64,000 bases of DNA, from contig NZ_CP023202.1 of NCBI RefSeq assembly GCF_000220705.2, positions 372,001 to 436,000 on the forward strand, written 5' to 3'. Source of the stretch: Streptomyces xinghaiensis S187. GTDB lineage: Bacteria > Actinomycetota > Actinomycetes > Streptomycetales > Streptomycetaceae. The position numbers and the translations under genes are program-made. The number at the start of each line of letters is the position of its first letter. The stretch's first letter is position 1. The notes under the pieces were generated by a model. That model saw nothing but the letters and a program-made list of their open reading frames with translations. It was not told the DNA's origin and searched no databases. Of this stretch, positions 24,801 through 33,568 are shown in pieces.

Positions 24801-26876
24801 TCACGCCGCGCGGCCGTGTGCCGTACCGTCCGCCACGGGGCCGGCCGCCTGCCGGTGCGCGAGGCCGTCCGCGGAGCCGTCCACGGAGCCGTCCACGGTC
24901 CCGGCCCCGGCCTCGCGCCCCGTCCCGGCCCTGCCGGACACGGCCCCGCGCTCATACGGACCCGGAACGGGGAAGTACGCCTCCAGGAACGGGGTGAGCA
25001 GCGCCCGCTGCGCCTCCACGTCCTCCTCGCCGGAGACGGTGTCGTTGAGGCAGAAGACGGTCCGGTCCCGCCGGGCCAGCAGACGGTCCAGCCGCACGCC
25101 CACCACCGGGTCGGAGATGTCGAGGTAGGCGTAGCGGAGCTGCCCCGGCACGGCCCGGGCGGTGAGGAACGCGTAGTAGTGGTGGAGGGAGGAGACGATC
25201 GACAGGTCGTCGAGGCTGCGGAAGCGGCGGCTCGCGGTGGCGCGGTGCTGTTCCGGGAAGCGTTCCTCGATCTCGTACAGGACGGAGCGCCGCAGCGCGT
25301 GCGGGGTGTGCTTCATCTTGTGGCCGATGACCGTGGACGACATCTCCTCGATGAGTGCCCGGTTGTTCTTGCCCGCCGCGGAGACGGGCACGTCACGCTC
25401 GCTGGGGGCGCCGGGCGGGATCAGGGCCGGGGAGGGGAAGAACTGGGTGAGTCCGTTGGCGTGGAAGAAGTCCTGCGGGCGGGTGGGGCGGCCGAGGAAG
25501 ACGTCGTCGTTGAAGTAGAGGAAGTGTTCCGACAGGCCCTCGATGTGGTGCAACTGGCTTTCGATGGCGTGGGAGTTGAAGGTGGGCAGCAGCCCGGGGT
25601 CGCTGAAGATCTCCGTGTGGTCGACGATGCGCAGCCCGGGCACCTCGGTGTCCAGCCACGACGGCACCTGGCGGTCCGTGACGAGGTGGATGGTCCGCAG
25701 CCACGGGGCGTAGAGGTGCAGGGAACGCAGCGAGTAGCGGAGTTCGTCGTGGCTGGCGTAACGGGCGGCGTTGGCCGCCTCCTCGTGGTAGGCGTGCCCG
25801 GCGGTCTCCGCGCGGCGGGCGAGCCAGTCGGGGTCGTGGCCGTCGACCCAGGTGTAGACGGCGTCCACGGGGAAGCGGACGTCCTCGGGGGCCGGCCGGG
25901 CGAACTCCTTGCGGGTGCGCACCGGCGGCAGCGGCCGGGCCGGTGGGGCGAGTGCGGTGAAGAGGGTTTCGGAGACCTTGACGGGGTCGTCCGTGCGGGG
26001 CACCACTTCGGCGGTCCGGTTGTGGCGCGGCGCGGTCAGGGTGTCCCCGGTCTCCTCGCCGGCGGCCCAGAACTCCACGTCGCAGCCGTACTTGGGCCCA
26101 AGGAGGAGGCGGCCCTCCGGGTCGCCGTGGTACCAGGTCAGCCGGATGACGTCGGCCTCCGCGACCGCGCGCCAGGTGGCGGCGCGGAAGCCGGGGACGG
26201 TCCGCCGCAGCCGCTCCCCCGCCTCCACGGCGTTGACGTAGCCGGGGGCGTCGGCGCAGGCCCGCGCCAGGGCGCGGTGGGCGCGTGCGCGGTCGGCGGC
26301 CGCGACGGCGACGACCGCGGAGGTGTCGCGGCGGCCCCGCACGCTGAAGTGGTCCACCCCGGCCGCGTCGAGGGCCTCGCGGACCCGGGCGGCGTTCGCG
26401 TTGCGGGCCCCCAGGGGGGTCGGGTCGGGCGTCACCAGGACGGCTCTCGGTGCGCCGCCGGCCATGCGCAGCGCCCGGTCCGGCCCGCGGAACAGGTCGG
26501 GGTGGCGTCGGACGGCATGGGCGGCGCGGAGCCGGCCGAGGGCGTCCCCGGGGGACGGCACCGTGGTGAACCACCGCTTGGCACGGGCCCGGGCGGCGGG
26601 GGACGTACGGGCCACGACGGCCCGTCTGAGGCGTACGGGGACGGAGCGGCGGTAGAACCGGACGGGCCAGGAGACCTCGGGATTGCGGTGGCCGGCCCGG
26701 GTGGTCGCGGCCGGTGCGTCCGGGGTGTCCAGTGCTTCCCGCGCATCGGCCGCGCCGGGTGCTTCGGAGGTGCCGGGGGCGTCCTGCGTCCGCGGCTCGT
26801 CGTCCTCCGTGCCCGGCGAGGAGGAGGCGCCCTCCCGGCGCGTCGCGTCCGGCGGTGTCGTATCGATGTCGTGCAC
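24801..26876 (-). CDS. Stealth-family sugar-phosphate transferase
   Basis: 691-aa protein with all Stealth blocks: CR1 VDAVYTWVDGHDPDWL, CR2 YASHDELRYSLRSLHLYAPW with HLVTDRQVPSWL, CR3 in the FLYFNDDVFLG to ALIPPG region, and CR4 FRSLDDLSIVSSLHHYYAFL. Stealth proteins transfer sugar-1-phosphates to build phosphate-linked polysaccharides, including capsules and cell-wall glycans. A ~230-residue N-terminal part (Ala/Thr/Asp-rich, then a basic VRLRRAVV segment) precedes the catalytic core. The C-terminal tail holds Asp/Gly-rich repeats (VDGSVDGSADG). The start is taken as the GTG 9 bases after GGGGAG. No glycan genes adjoin; flanking repeats suggest it moved as a unit. Confidence 0.9.
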   Translation of the reverse strand: MHDIDTTPPDATRREGASSSPGTEDDEPRTQDAPGTSEAPGAADAREALDTPDAPAATTRAGHRNPEVSWPVRFYRRSVPVRLRRAVVARTSPAARARAKRWFTTVPSPGDALGRLRAAHAVRRHPDLFRGPDRALRMAGGAPRAVLVTPDPTPLGARNANAARVREALDAAGVDHFSVRGRRDTSAVVAVAAADRARAHRALARACADAPGYVNAVEAGERLRRTVPGFRAATWRAVAEADVIRLTWYHGDPEGRLLLGPKYGCDVEFWAAGEETGDTLTAPRHNRTAEVVPRTDDPVKVSETLFTALAPPARPLPPVRTRKEFARPAPEDVRFPVDAVYTWVDGHDPDWLARRAETAGHAYHEEAANAARYASHDELRYSLRSLHLYAPWLRTIHLVTDRQVPSWLDTEVPGLRIVDHTEIFSDPGLLPTFNSHAIESQLHHIEGLSEHFLYFNDDVFLGRPTRPQDFFHANGLTQFFPSPALIPPGAPSERDVPVSAAGKNNRALIEEMSSTVIGHKMKHTPHALRRSVLYEIEERFPEQHRATASRRFRSLDDLSIVSSLHHYYAFLTARAVPGQLRYAYLDISDPVVGVRLDRLLARRDRTVFCLNDTVSGEEDVEAQRALLTPFLEAYFPVPGPYERGAVSGRAGTGREAGAGTVDGSVDGSADGLAHRQAAGPVADGTAHGRAA

Positions 26877-27187
26877 GGCAACCAACTCCCCTGACAGAGG
26901 CCGGAGTCCGGCCCTGGCGGTCGGCCCCCGGCCCGCTCGAACGGCTCTCCGCGGAAAGCCGTTCACGGCAACGTCCTGCTGCGGGTGCCCTCCCGCCGGG
27001 CCTCCGATGCCCCCGGGGAAAGGACGAACGGCCGCCCGTCGGCTGGGGAATGGCGGTACACGGCCGACGGGGGCGGCAGGGTCCGCGGCCGGACCGGACC
27101 CCTCGGACAGACTCGGCTTCGGCCGGAACGGCCGGTGCCGGGCGGAGCACCGGGCTTCGGGCACCCGGAGCACGAACCGGTGGAACA
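26877..27187. other. Leader region of the Stealth gene
   Basis: 311 bases between the Stealth start and repeat copy B. Apart from the palindrome at 26939-26964, I see no gene. The minus-strand open frame through this region is low-complexity and lacks a ribosome site at its distal start. Confidence 0.5.
26939..26964. promoter_or_regulatory. 26-bp near-perfect palindrome upstream of Stealth gene
   Basis: GAACGGCT (26939-26946) and AGCCGTTC (26957-26964) flank the palindromic TCCGCGGA (26948-26955), so the whole block is symmetric except for one base pair (26947/26956). It lies 63 bases upstream of the Stealth GTG. An operator or a leader hairpin is likely. Confidence 0.55.
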
Positions 27188-27363
27188 CGTGTACCCAGCG
27201 GACGGGGTACCGCTGGGTACACGGGCCTCCGAGGGGCTGTCCGCTTCTCGCGGGCCCTGATTGCGCGGTGCGCGGCTCGGTGTCCGCTGCTCCGCGTCTG
27301 CTGCTCTCCTCGGTGCCACACCAAGAACATCACGTATCGCCGCCGGTCAACAGGGCCGACCGG
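27188..27363. repeat. Direct repeat copy B with 14-bp hairpin
   Basis: 176-bp partner of the element at 24548. The stem CGTGTACCCAGCGG (27188-27201) / CCGCTGGGTACACG (27210-27223) is unchanged while the loop differs (ACGGGGTA, one base shorter). A change in the loop with conservation of both arms points to selection on structure. It sits 311 bases upstream of the Stealth start. Confidence 0.85.
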
Positions 27364-27434
27364 TCCCGCCTCCGGGCCCACCGGCCCGCAACCCCGGGTC
27401 CCGTAGCCTGCGCTGCGCGCTGTTGTCTGCGGCC

Positions 27435-28352
27435 TCAGCGGACCGTCGCGGTGAGGCGTCGCAGTGCGGCCTGGGCCGGTGGCCCCCAGGTGGGCTTGCC
27501 GCCGGGGTCTCCCTGGATGCCCGCTTCTCCGACGAGGATGCCGCTGAGGGCCTGCAGTACCGCCCACCCGCGGGCGCGACGCAGGGTCGCGGCGTCCGGG
27601 GCCGGCTGGTAGGCGGCGTGGAAGCGGTCGGCCGCGCCGTCCGGCAGGAGCAGCCAGGGGGCGGCGAGATCGCAGGCCGGGTCGCCCGCGCAGAGGTCGC
27701 CGAAGTCGACCACGCCGCTGAAGGTGCCGTCCAGGGTGAGGACGTTGGCCGGGTGCAGATCGCCGTGGAGCCACAGGGGCGGGCCCGCCCAGCCGGGCGC
27801 GGCGACGGCGTCGTCCCAGACCGCGCGGACGGCGTCCGGGTCGGTGACGAGCCCCCGTTCGGTGGCGGAGGCGAGCTGCCGGGCGAACTGCTCGGCACGG
27901 TCCGCCAGCGGCTTCCCGCGGCCGTAACCGCCCACGGGAGCGTTGCCGGGGGCCGGCTGGTGAAGAGCCGTCAGAAATCCGGCGAGGGCATCGGCCGCCT
28001 CCGCGGCCCGTGTGACGGGGGCGCGGTCGCCGGACACGCCCGGCACCCAGGTGGTGACGATCCAGGGGCGCGGGAACCGCCCGGAGGGCTCGCCGAGACG
28101 CTGGGGAACGGGGACGGGCAGCGGGAGGCGCGGGGCGAGAACGGGCAGCCATTCGTACTCCTTGCGCAGCAGCGCGTCGGCGGACCGCGTCGCCCAGGGA
28201 AGCCGGACGGCGAGGTCGGCACCGAGCCGCCACAGCTGGTTGTCCCAGCCCCGCGCGCCGAGACGCACGGGACGATCGGCCAGGTCGGGATGCTGATCAC
28301 GCAGCAGGTCGCGGACCAGCTCGGCGGTGATCTCGATCTTGGTGTCCGTCAT
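27435..28352 (-). CDS. APH-family (aminoglycoside/choline kinase-like) phosphotransferase
   Basis: 305-aa kinase-fold protein. Catalytic loop LWLHGDLHPANVL and metal-binding VVDFGDLCAGDPACDLA are intact; the N-lobe has RGWDNQLWRLGADLAVRLPW. The ATG start is followed by TDTKIEITAELVRDLL, typical of this clade. Members phosphorylate small molecules, sometimes antibiotics; substrate unknown. It is divergent from a second APH-type gene at 28645. Confidence 0.88.
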   Translation of the reverse strand: MTDTKIEITAELVRDLLRDQHPDLADRPVRLGARGWDNQLWRLGADLAVRLPWATRSADALLRKEYEWLPVLAPRLPLPVPVPQRLGEPSGRFPRPWIVTTWVPGVSGDRAPVTRAAEAADALAGFLTALHQPAPGNAPVGGYGRGKPLADRAEQFARQLASATERGLVTDPDAVRAVWDDAVAAPGWAGPPLWLHGDLHPANVLTLDGTFSGVVDFGDLCAGDPACDLAAPWLLLPDGAADRFHAAYQPAPDAATLRRARGWAVLQALSGILVGEAGIQGDPGGKPTWGPPAQAALRRLTATVR

Positions 28353-28644
28353 GGGAGGCAACGGTAGCCGGGGCCGTCCGCCTCCTCTTACCCCCGGTCC
28401 GGAGGCCGGCCTCTCCCCCGGTCCGGAGGCCGTGGCCGTCAGTCCCCGCGGTGGCTTCCCTTCGTGCGGGCACTGCAATCGCCGGTGTGGTGGGGCGCGA
28501 AGGGAGCACCGTTCCGGCAGCACGGAAGCCGTCGGCGGGCAGACGGGGAACCCGGCCGGGACGGCGGAGACCTTCCCCGGGACTCGCTGCGGCGGGCCAA
28601 AAGCGTTTGACGCCCGCGGGCGTCCGGCGGTGGGATGCCCCTCC

Positions 28645-29553
28645 ATGAGCACAGGGCAGCAGACGCGTCCCGGCACGCACCCCGTCGACGACGACCTCGT
28701 ACGGCGCCTGATCGCAGGGCAGTTCCCGCAGTGGGCCGGCCTCGCGGTGCAGCGGGTTCCGTCCGGCGGCACGGTCAACGCCATGTTCCGGCTGGGCGAC
28801 GGCATGGTCGTACGCCTGCCGCTGACGGAGGGCGGGGCCGCCGACATATCGCTGGAGCAGGAGTGGCTGCCCCGTCTCGCACCCCAACTGCCCACGGCCG
28901 TCCCCGAGGTGCTCGGCGCCGGGCGGCCCGCCGAGGGCTATCCGTGGCCGTGGTCGGTGTACCGGTGGCTGGAGGGGGAGATCCCCGAGCCGGAAGCGCT
29001 CGGCGACCCCGAGCGGCTCGCCGGGGACCTGGCCGGGTTCGTGGCGGCGATGCGGAGCATTCCCGTGCCACCCGGAGTTCCGCGGGCACACCGGGGCGGG
29101 CCGGTCGCCTCCCTGGATACGGAGACCCGGGCGGCGATCGGGCAACTGCGCGGGATCCCGCAGGAGGGCGTCGACTGCGGCGCCGTGACCGCCGTGTGGG
29201 AGGACGCGCTCCGGGCCCCGGAAGGGGACGGCCCGCCGGTGTGGCTGCACGCCGATCTCATGCCGGGCAACCTGCTCGTGGACGGCGGCGGCAGGCTCAC
29301 CGCGGTCATCGACTTCGGGTGCACGGGGACGGGCGATCCGGCCTGCGATCTCTTCCCGGCGTGGAATCTTCTGCCGTCCGGGGCACGGGAGGTCTTCCGC
29401 GAGACGCTCGGCGTGGACGACGCGTCCTGGCGCCGCGGCCGGGGGCGGACGCTCTCCCAGGCGCTGATCGCCCTGCCGTACTACCGCGAGACCAACCCGG
29501 CCATGGCGCGCAACGCCCGGCATGTGATCCGGGCTGTGCTGGAAGCCCAGTGA
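28645..29553 (+). CDS. Second APH-family phosphotransferase
   Basis: 302-aa paralogue-like kinase: catalytic loop VWLHADLMPGNLLVDG, metal motif AVIDFGCTGTGDPACDLF, N-lobe VPSGGTVNAMFRLGDGMVVRLPL. It differs from the divergent neighbour in detail (HADLMPGN against HGDLHPAN), so the two are not a recent duplication. ATG start chosen because VDDDLVRRLIAGQFPQWA aligns with the family N-terminus; the ribosome site is weak (GGTGGGATG region). Confidence 0.86.
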   Translation: MSTGQQTRPGTHPVDDDLVRRLIAGQFPQWAGLAVQRVPSGGTVNAMFRLGDGMVVRLPLTEGGAADISLEQEWLPRLAPQLPTAVPEVLGAGRPAEGYPWPWSVYRWLEGEIPEPEALGDPERLAGDLAGFVAAMRSIPVPPGVPRAHRGGPVASLDTETRAAIGQLRGIPQEGVDCGAVTAVWEDALRAPEGDGPPVWLHADLMPGNLLVDGGGRLTAVIDFGCTGTGDPACDLFPAWNLLPSGAREVFRETLGVDDASWRRGRGRTLSQALIALPYYRETNPAMARNARHVIRAVLEAQ

Positions 29554-29589
29554 AACGCCGCCTCCCACGCAGTAGTAGGTGAGCAGCGG

Positions 29590-29990
29590 TTATCTGCCGA
29601 TGTACACGCAGAGATCCGTGGGCCGTCCCACGGTCGGCTTCTCCTCCGAGAGGGATTCCGCGACGTCCGTCACCACGTCCACGGCCGTGCGGAATTCCTC
29701 CGGGCTCGCCTCGGCGAACGAGGCCGCGTCCGGCCAGAGGAGGACGACCCGATCTCGCTCCAGCACGTGGATTCCCTCCCACAGCGAATCAGCGAGGGCA
29801 TCCCAACTGCGCCACCCCGCAAGCGGCGGGTCGAGGGGAAGCGTTCTCCGGACGGCGTCGAAGAACGCCTTGATCCCTGATCGCCCTTCCGTGGAAATCC
29901 GGAAGAGGAGCAGTCCTCGGATGCGGCGGCCCGTACGACCTCGTGGGCTTCCTCCGGCCCTATGACCGTCACCCCGGGTGTCGGCTTCAT
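29590..29990 (-). pseudogene. Barstar-like RNase inhibitor, frameshifted
   Basis: Two minus-strand frames together give one barstar-like protein. The first starts at the ATG (29990, after AGGGGAA) as MKPTPGVTVIGPEEAHEVVRAA; the second continues RIRGLLLFRISTEGRSGIKA, then WRSWDALADSLWEGI and RVVLLWPDAASFAEASPEEF, ending LCVYIGR. The SWDAL-DSLWEGI block matches the barstar core (YYGENLDALWDCL). The join needs one extra base near 29921-29932 (a GCCGCCGC tract), so either the gene is dead or the sequence has an error there. No barnase-type toxin gene adjoins. Confidence 0.65.
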
Positions 29991-30138
29991 TTCCCCTGCC
30001 CCCTCATCGCATGCTCCCCGGCATCGGCGGACCGCTGCCCCGTGGAGGGTCCGGTCCGACTGCAGGAGCAGCAGGTGGACCACTCCACGACTCCCCCTGG
30101 CACCGGAGCCCGTCACCGGGCCCCGGCCATCCCGCCTC

Positions 30139-31350
30139 TCAGGAACGCTTCTCACTCTCCACGGCTTCGGGAGGGGTCTCCAGAGTCCTGCGGAACAGCG
30201 CTCCCGTGCCCAGCAGGACGGCGATCCAGCAGGCGCTGAGCGCGAATGCCTGCCGGTGCCCCAGGCTCTCCGTGACGGCTCCGCCCGCCGCGTTGCCCAG
30301 TGCGCCGCCCACCAGCCAGGCGCTCACCAGCAGGGTGTACGACTTGGTCAGCGCGGACCGGGAAGCCAGCGTGTCCAGCAGCGCGGAGGACGCGATGGCG
30401 GACGGGCCGCCGCACACGCCCACCAGGAAGAGAGCGGGGAACAGCAGTGCGAGGCTGCTCGCGGCCCATGCCGCCAGGCCGGCCGTCACCGCCGAACCCG
30501 CCAGGGCGGCCAGCAGCAGCCGTGCCGCTGACCAGCGCCACCGGCGGGCGCCGAAGGCCAGCCCCGCGACGATCTCTCCGGCCGAGACCGTCGCGATCAG
30601 CACCCCGCTGTCCGCGGCGGTGCCCAGGGCGAGGGCGGCGGCCGGCACGGCGACGAGGACGATGCCGGCCGAGAGTCCCGATCCGGCGGCGAGCAGCAGC
30701 AGGACGGCCAGACCACGGTTTCCGCGAACTCCGCCGGCCCGGGCGGCGGTTCGGGCCGGGCTCCAGTCCCGGGAGGCTCGTGTCGTGGAGAAGAGCAAGG
30801 CCGCCCCGCCGGACAGCAGACCGCCCGTCACCACGGCCGCGCCCGGTCCCGCCAGGACCAGCAGCAGCGACGTGACCAGCGGCCCGGTCAGCAGCGCGAG
30901 CTGGAACAGCACCGCCAGCAGCGCGTACCCCGCCGTGCGGGCCTCGCCCCCCCGGACCGATTCGGCCAGCAGCACTCTCATGCTGCCGGTGGTCGCCGGA
31001 ACGCAGGTCCCCATCCCGGCACCGGCCGCGACAGCGAACCCCTGCCAGGGCACAGCGGGCGCGGCGGCGACCAGCAGGACGCCCCAGGCCGCGCAGGCGG
31101 TGCCCACGAGCGCGAGGATCCTCGCCTGGCCGTACCGGTCGATGAGCCGCCCCTGCACCGCCATCCCGGCGGCGTTCCCCAGGCCGAACGCCGCCGCGGC
31201 CAGGCCACCGGCGGCGAGCGAGCCGGTCAGCCGGTGCACGTACAGCAGCAGGGCCAGGCCCAGCATGCCGATGGGAAGGGCGCCGAGCACCGTGGCCAGC
31301 AGCGGGACGCGAAGACCGGAAGTCCTGAGGACGACGAGATAGCCCTGCAT
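30139..31350 (-). CDS. MFS transporter
   Basis: 403-aa protein with 12 predicted hydrophobic segments and the family's short loops. The cytoplasmic loop between TM2 and TM3 (GRLIDRYGQARILALVG) is the MFS A-motif. The N-terminus MQGYLVVLRTSGLRVPLLAT fits a transporter lacking a long leader. GGAAAGG precedes the ATG. Probably a drug or metabolite exporter; substrate not readable. Confidence 0.88.
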   Translation of the reverse strand: MQGYLVVLRTSGLRVPLLATVLGALPIGMLGLALLLYVHRLTGSLAAGGLAAAAFGLGNAAGMAVQGRLIDRYGQARILALVGTACAAWGVLLVAAAPAVPWQGFAVAAGAGMGTCVPATTGSMRVLLAESVRGGEARTAGYALLAVLFQLALLTGPLVTSLLLVLAGPGAAVVTGGLLSGGAALLFSTTRASRDWSPARTAARAGGVRGNRGLAVLLLLAAGSGLSAGIVLVAVPAAALALGTAADSGVLIATVSAGEIVAGLAFGARRWRWSAARLLLAALAGSAVTAGLAAWAASSLALLFPALFLVGVCGGPSAIASSALLDTLASRSALTKSYTLLVSAWLVGGALGNAAGGAVTESLGHRQAFALSACWIAVLLGTGALFRRTLETPPEAVESEKRS

Positions 31351-31550
31351 GGGGCATGCCTTTCCAGGCAGCCCACCCACCCGGGAGCCGAACTCCCAAC
31401 GGCCCGCCGTCACGGAGAACGGCGGCTGACACACCCAGACCCTACGGCCGTCGCGGGGACGCCTTCAAGACCCGGCGCCCCCGGGCACCGCCGCGACCCA
31501 CCGCCCGGATGACCGTGCGACACCCTCGGCCCCTGCAGGGGTCCCGGGCC

Positions 31551-32246
31551 TCACCAGTACGGAGGATCAAAGGGTGCGCTGCCGTTCTGGCGGTAGTAGG
31601 CACGTACCAGGGAGATGCGGGCGACTCGCCGGCCTTCCGCCACCGCGCGCTCCGCGGCCTCCCGTCCGGCGAACGTCCGCCGCTCCCGCTCGTACTGCTC
31701 GGCGCCCTCGAAACGGGGCGCGGCGTCCAGGAGGCGCAGCTCACCCCGGTCCTGGACCAGGGTGACGACGAGACGGTCGCGGGTCCGGGGATCGCGGTAC
31801 TCGTACCGTTCGGAGGTGGAGCTGTAGTCGGGGGCGAACGGCACCCGCGAGCCGGTCCACCGGTCACCGCCGAGCGCCGTTCCCCATTCCTCCCCGACCG
31901 TTCGCAGGTCGCCGTCGAAGACGACATACCGTTCCAGCCGCCACTGGCAACTCAGCGGGCCGGCCGGTTCGCCCTCAAAGGGAACGTGACGGAGGCAGCG
32001 GTCCGTGGCCGTAGTACCGAACTGCCGCGGCGCTCCGGGCAGGACACCGACGGCCCTCTCCAGGCGGCGTTCGCCCTCCGCCTCCGCCGTGCGGCTCGCC
32101 GCATCAGTCCGGGACAGGGAAGCCATCGAGTTCGCCATCCGCTCGTAGCCGTACCATCCCGCCGTGGCCAGGGCCGCCCCCACGGCCATGGCCGCTCCCG
32201 CACGGACCCTCCGGCGCCTCACCTGCGGTCTTACTGTGCTTGCCAT
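31551..32246 (-). CDS. Membrane-anchored protein of unknown function
   Basis: 231-aa protein. A basic N-terminus (RPQVRRRRVR) precedes one TM (AGAAMAVGAALATAGWYGYE); the rest is probably extracellular with two Cys (DRCLRHV, LSCQW) and a C-terminal domain with YEYRDPRTRDRLVVTLVQD. No family recognised. The ATG with weak CCAGG upstream is chosen because the frame above it loses coding character. Confidence 0.6.
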   Translation of the reverse strand: MASTVRPQVRRRRVRAGAAMAVGAALATAGWYGYERMANSMASLSRTDAASRTAEAEGERRLERAVGVLPGAPRQFGTTATDRCLRHVPFEGEPAGPLSCQWRLERYVVFDGDLRTVGEEWGTALGGDRWTGSRVPFAPDYSSTSERYEYRDPRTRDRLVVTLVQDRGELRLLDAAPRFEGAEQYERERRTFAGREAAERAVAEGRRVARISLVRAYYRQNGSAPFDPPYW

Positions 32247-32353
32247 ACCTGGATCTTCGCGTACCCGTGTCACCGGACAGCAACGGCGCTGTCCCAGGGA
32301 GCTATCCGCAGGCTGTTCCGTGGACGATCTCGCCCAGCGGTGATCCGGGCACG

Positions 32354-32391
32354 CCTGTGCCCTGCACCCATCCAAGGATGCAGGGCACAGG
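32354..32391. terminator. Terminator hairpin downstream of DUF397 gene
   Basis: CCTGTGCCCTGCA (32354-32366) and TGCAGGGCACAGG (32379-32391) form a perfect 13-bp stem, 12 bases beyond the stop of the minus-strand DUF397 gene, and separate it from the membrane-anchored gene. Confidence 0.85.
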
Positions 32392-32402
32392 TATGGCGAG
32401 TG

Positions 32403-32729
32403 TCAGACGTCCGCGCGGGACGCGAAGCCGACGAAGGAAGCCCAGGCACCCGGGCCAACCGCGAGGCCGGGCCGGGCTATGTTTTTGGAGTCCCGGACGT
32501 GGATAGCGCTGGGGGACCCCGCGACCTCAACGCACTGTCCGCCCTCATCACTGCTGTGGCTCGACTTGCGCCAGGTCATGGCAACCTCAACGCATTCACC
32601 GCCCTCACCACTGCTGTAACTGGACTTGCGCCAGGTCATGGCAACCTCGACGCACTCGCCGCCCTCTTCGCTGCTGTAACTGCTCTTGAACCAAGCCAAG
32701 GTAGTCGCCCCAGATCCCGCAGTGATCAT
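32403..32729 (-). CDS. DUF397 protein with triplicated core
   Basis: 108-aa protein. DUF397 normally has one W-x-K-S-S-Y-S motif; here it occurs three times: AWFKSSYSSEEGGECVEVA, TWRKSSYSSGEGGECVEVA and TWRKSSHSSDEGGQCVEVA, followed by the usual ending HVRDSKN...WASFVGFA. The ATG overlaps the stop of the XRE gene (ATGA), the standard regulator-DUF397 coupling. DUF397 proteins partner with XRE regulators in Streptomyces development (BldB-like family associations); a triplicated form could bind several partners. Confidence 0.85.
   Translation of the reverse strand: MITAGSGATTLAWFKSSYSSEEGGECVEVAMTWRKSSYSSGEGGECVEVAMTWRKSSHSSDEGGQCVEVAGSPSAIHVRDSKNIARPGLAVGPGAWASFVGFASRADV
32521..32700. repeat. 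Three tandem 60-bp repeats inside DUF397 gene
   Basis: Units at 32521-32580, 32581-32640 and 32641-32700 are exactly 60 bases and keep frame (20 codons each). Units 1 and 2 share the block CGACTTGCGCCAGGTCATGG or its near twin; unit 3 is more diverged at its end. The high identity implies recent duplication by slippage or unequal exchange. Confidence 0.95.
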
Positions 32730-33568
32730 GTCTCCCCTAGCAACTTTTCGATGAAGGCCATCGACTCTCGTGGGGTGAGGGCCTGAGCTCGCAGGATGCC
32801 GTAACACTCCTCGGTCTCGCGGACCGCACGGCGGTCTACGAGGAGTCGACTCTCCTTCAGCACCTCCACGTAAGCGATCCTCCGGCCTTCTCTCGTTTCG
32901 AGCAAGGTGAATGGACCGGCCAAGGCCGCATGCTCATGACGATCTGTCGGCATTACTTGCAGTACGACGTTCCTGTGCCGAGCTCTCAGCAGAGCCTGCT
33001 CCAGTTGCCCCCGCATCACCACGAGCCCGCCGATCGGACGACGCAGCACCGTCTCCTCCACGACAAAACTGATCGTCGGCATCGGCCTACGGGAGAAGAT
33101 CTCTTGGCGCGCCAACCGGGCAGTCACACGCTGCTCGATGATCCCGTCGTCCAGCAGCGGGCGGCGCATCGCGAACACGGCACGTGCGTACTCCTCCGTC
33201 TGCAACAGTCCTGGCATGGCCTGGTTGGCATACACGTGCAGCGCTACGGCCCCTGCCTCCAACTTCACAGCCCCGCGGAAGAACGCCGGAAACTGTGCCT
33301 TCTCCACCTCCTCCTTCATCTCCTGCAGGACCCCGCCCGCGTCCAGCAGTTCATCGGCCCTGTCGATGAAGCGGAGCGGCGGGACCCGCCGACCCTGTTC
33401 GAAGGACGCGATGGTCGACGCCGAGTATCCCGTCGCGGCGCCGAAGTCCGGCCGCTCGATGCCCGCCCGTACCCGGAACCGCTTCAGCTGGCGTCCGAAC
33501 ACGCACAGCGTCCCCGTGCCCTGCTCGCAGACCAACTCCGTACCCTCATCCGGCTCTTGCTCGCTCAT
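32726..33568 (-). CDS. XRE-family regulator (DUF5753 type)
   Basis: 280-aa regulator. HTH at about residues 25-75 (LKRFRVRAGIERPDFGAATGYSASTIASFEQGRRVPP) followed by the DUF5753 effector domain (YANQAMPGLLQTEEYARAVF, RQEIFSRRP, VVEETVLRRPIGG, LQVMPTDRHEHAALAGPFTLLE, and the YVEVLKESRL block). The ATG is preceded by GGAGGTGAACGGC. This is the typical partner of the coupled DUF397 gene downstream. Confidence 0.92.
   Translation of the reverse strand: MSEQEPDEGTELVCEQGTGTLCVFGRQLKRFRVRAGIERPDFGAATGYSASTIASFEQGRRVPPLRFIDRADELLDAGGVLQEMKEEVEKAQFPAFFRGAVKLEAGAVALHVYANQAMPGLLQTEEYARAVFAMRRPLLDDGIIEQRVTARLARQEIFSRRPMPTISFVVEETVLRRPIGGLVVMRGQLEQALLRARHRNVVLQVMPTDRHEHAALAGPFTLLETREGRRIAYVEVLKESRLLVDRRAVRETEECYGILRAQALTPRESMAFIEKLLGET

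Noticed and set aside
24548..27363. Composite transposon or MITE around the Stealth gene
   Set aside because: Repeats are direct, have no terminal inverted repeats or target duplication, and no transposase is present.
25393..28233. Very long open frame on the minus strand (over 900 codons) across the Stealth and APH genes
   Set aside because: Its composition is Arg/Pro-rich and it overlaps two clear genes in another frame; it is a GC-bias shadow.
32521..32700. CRISPR-like spaced repeats
   Set aside because: The three units are contiguous, coding and in frame with a DUF397 gene; there are no spacers.
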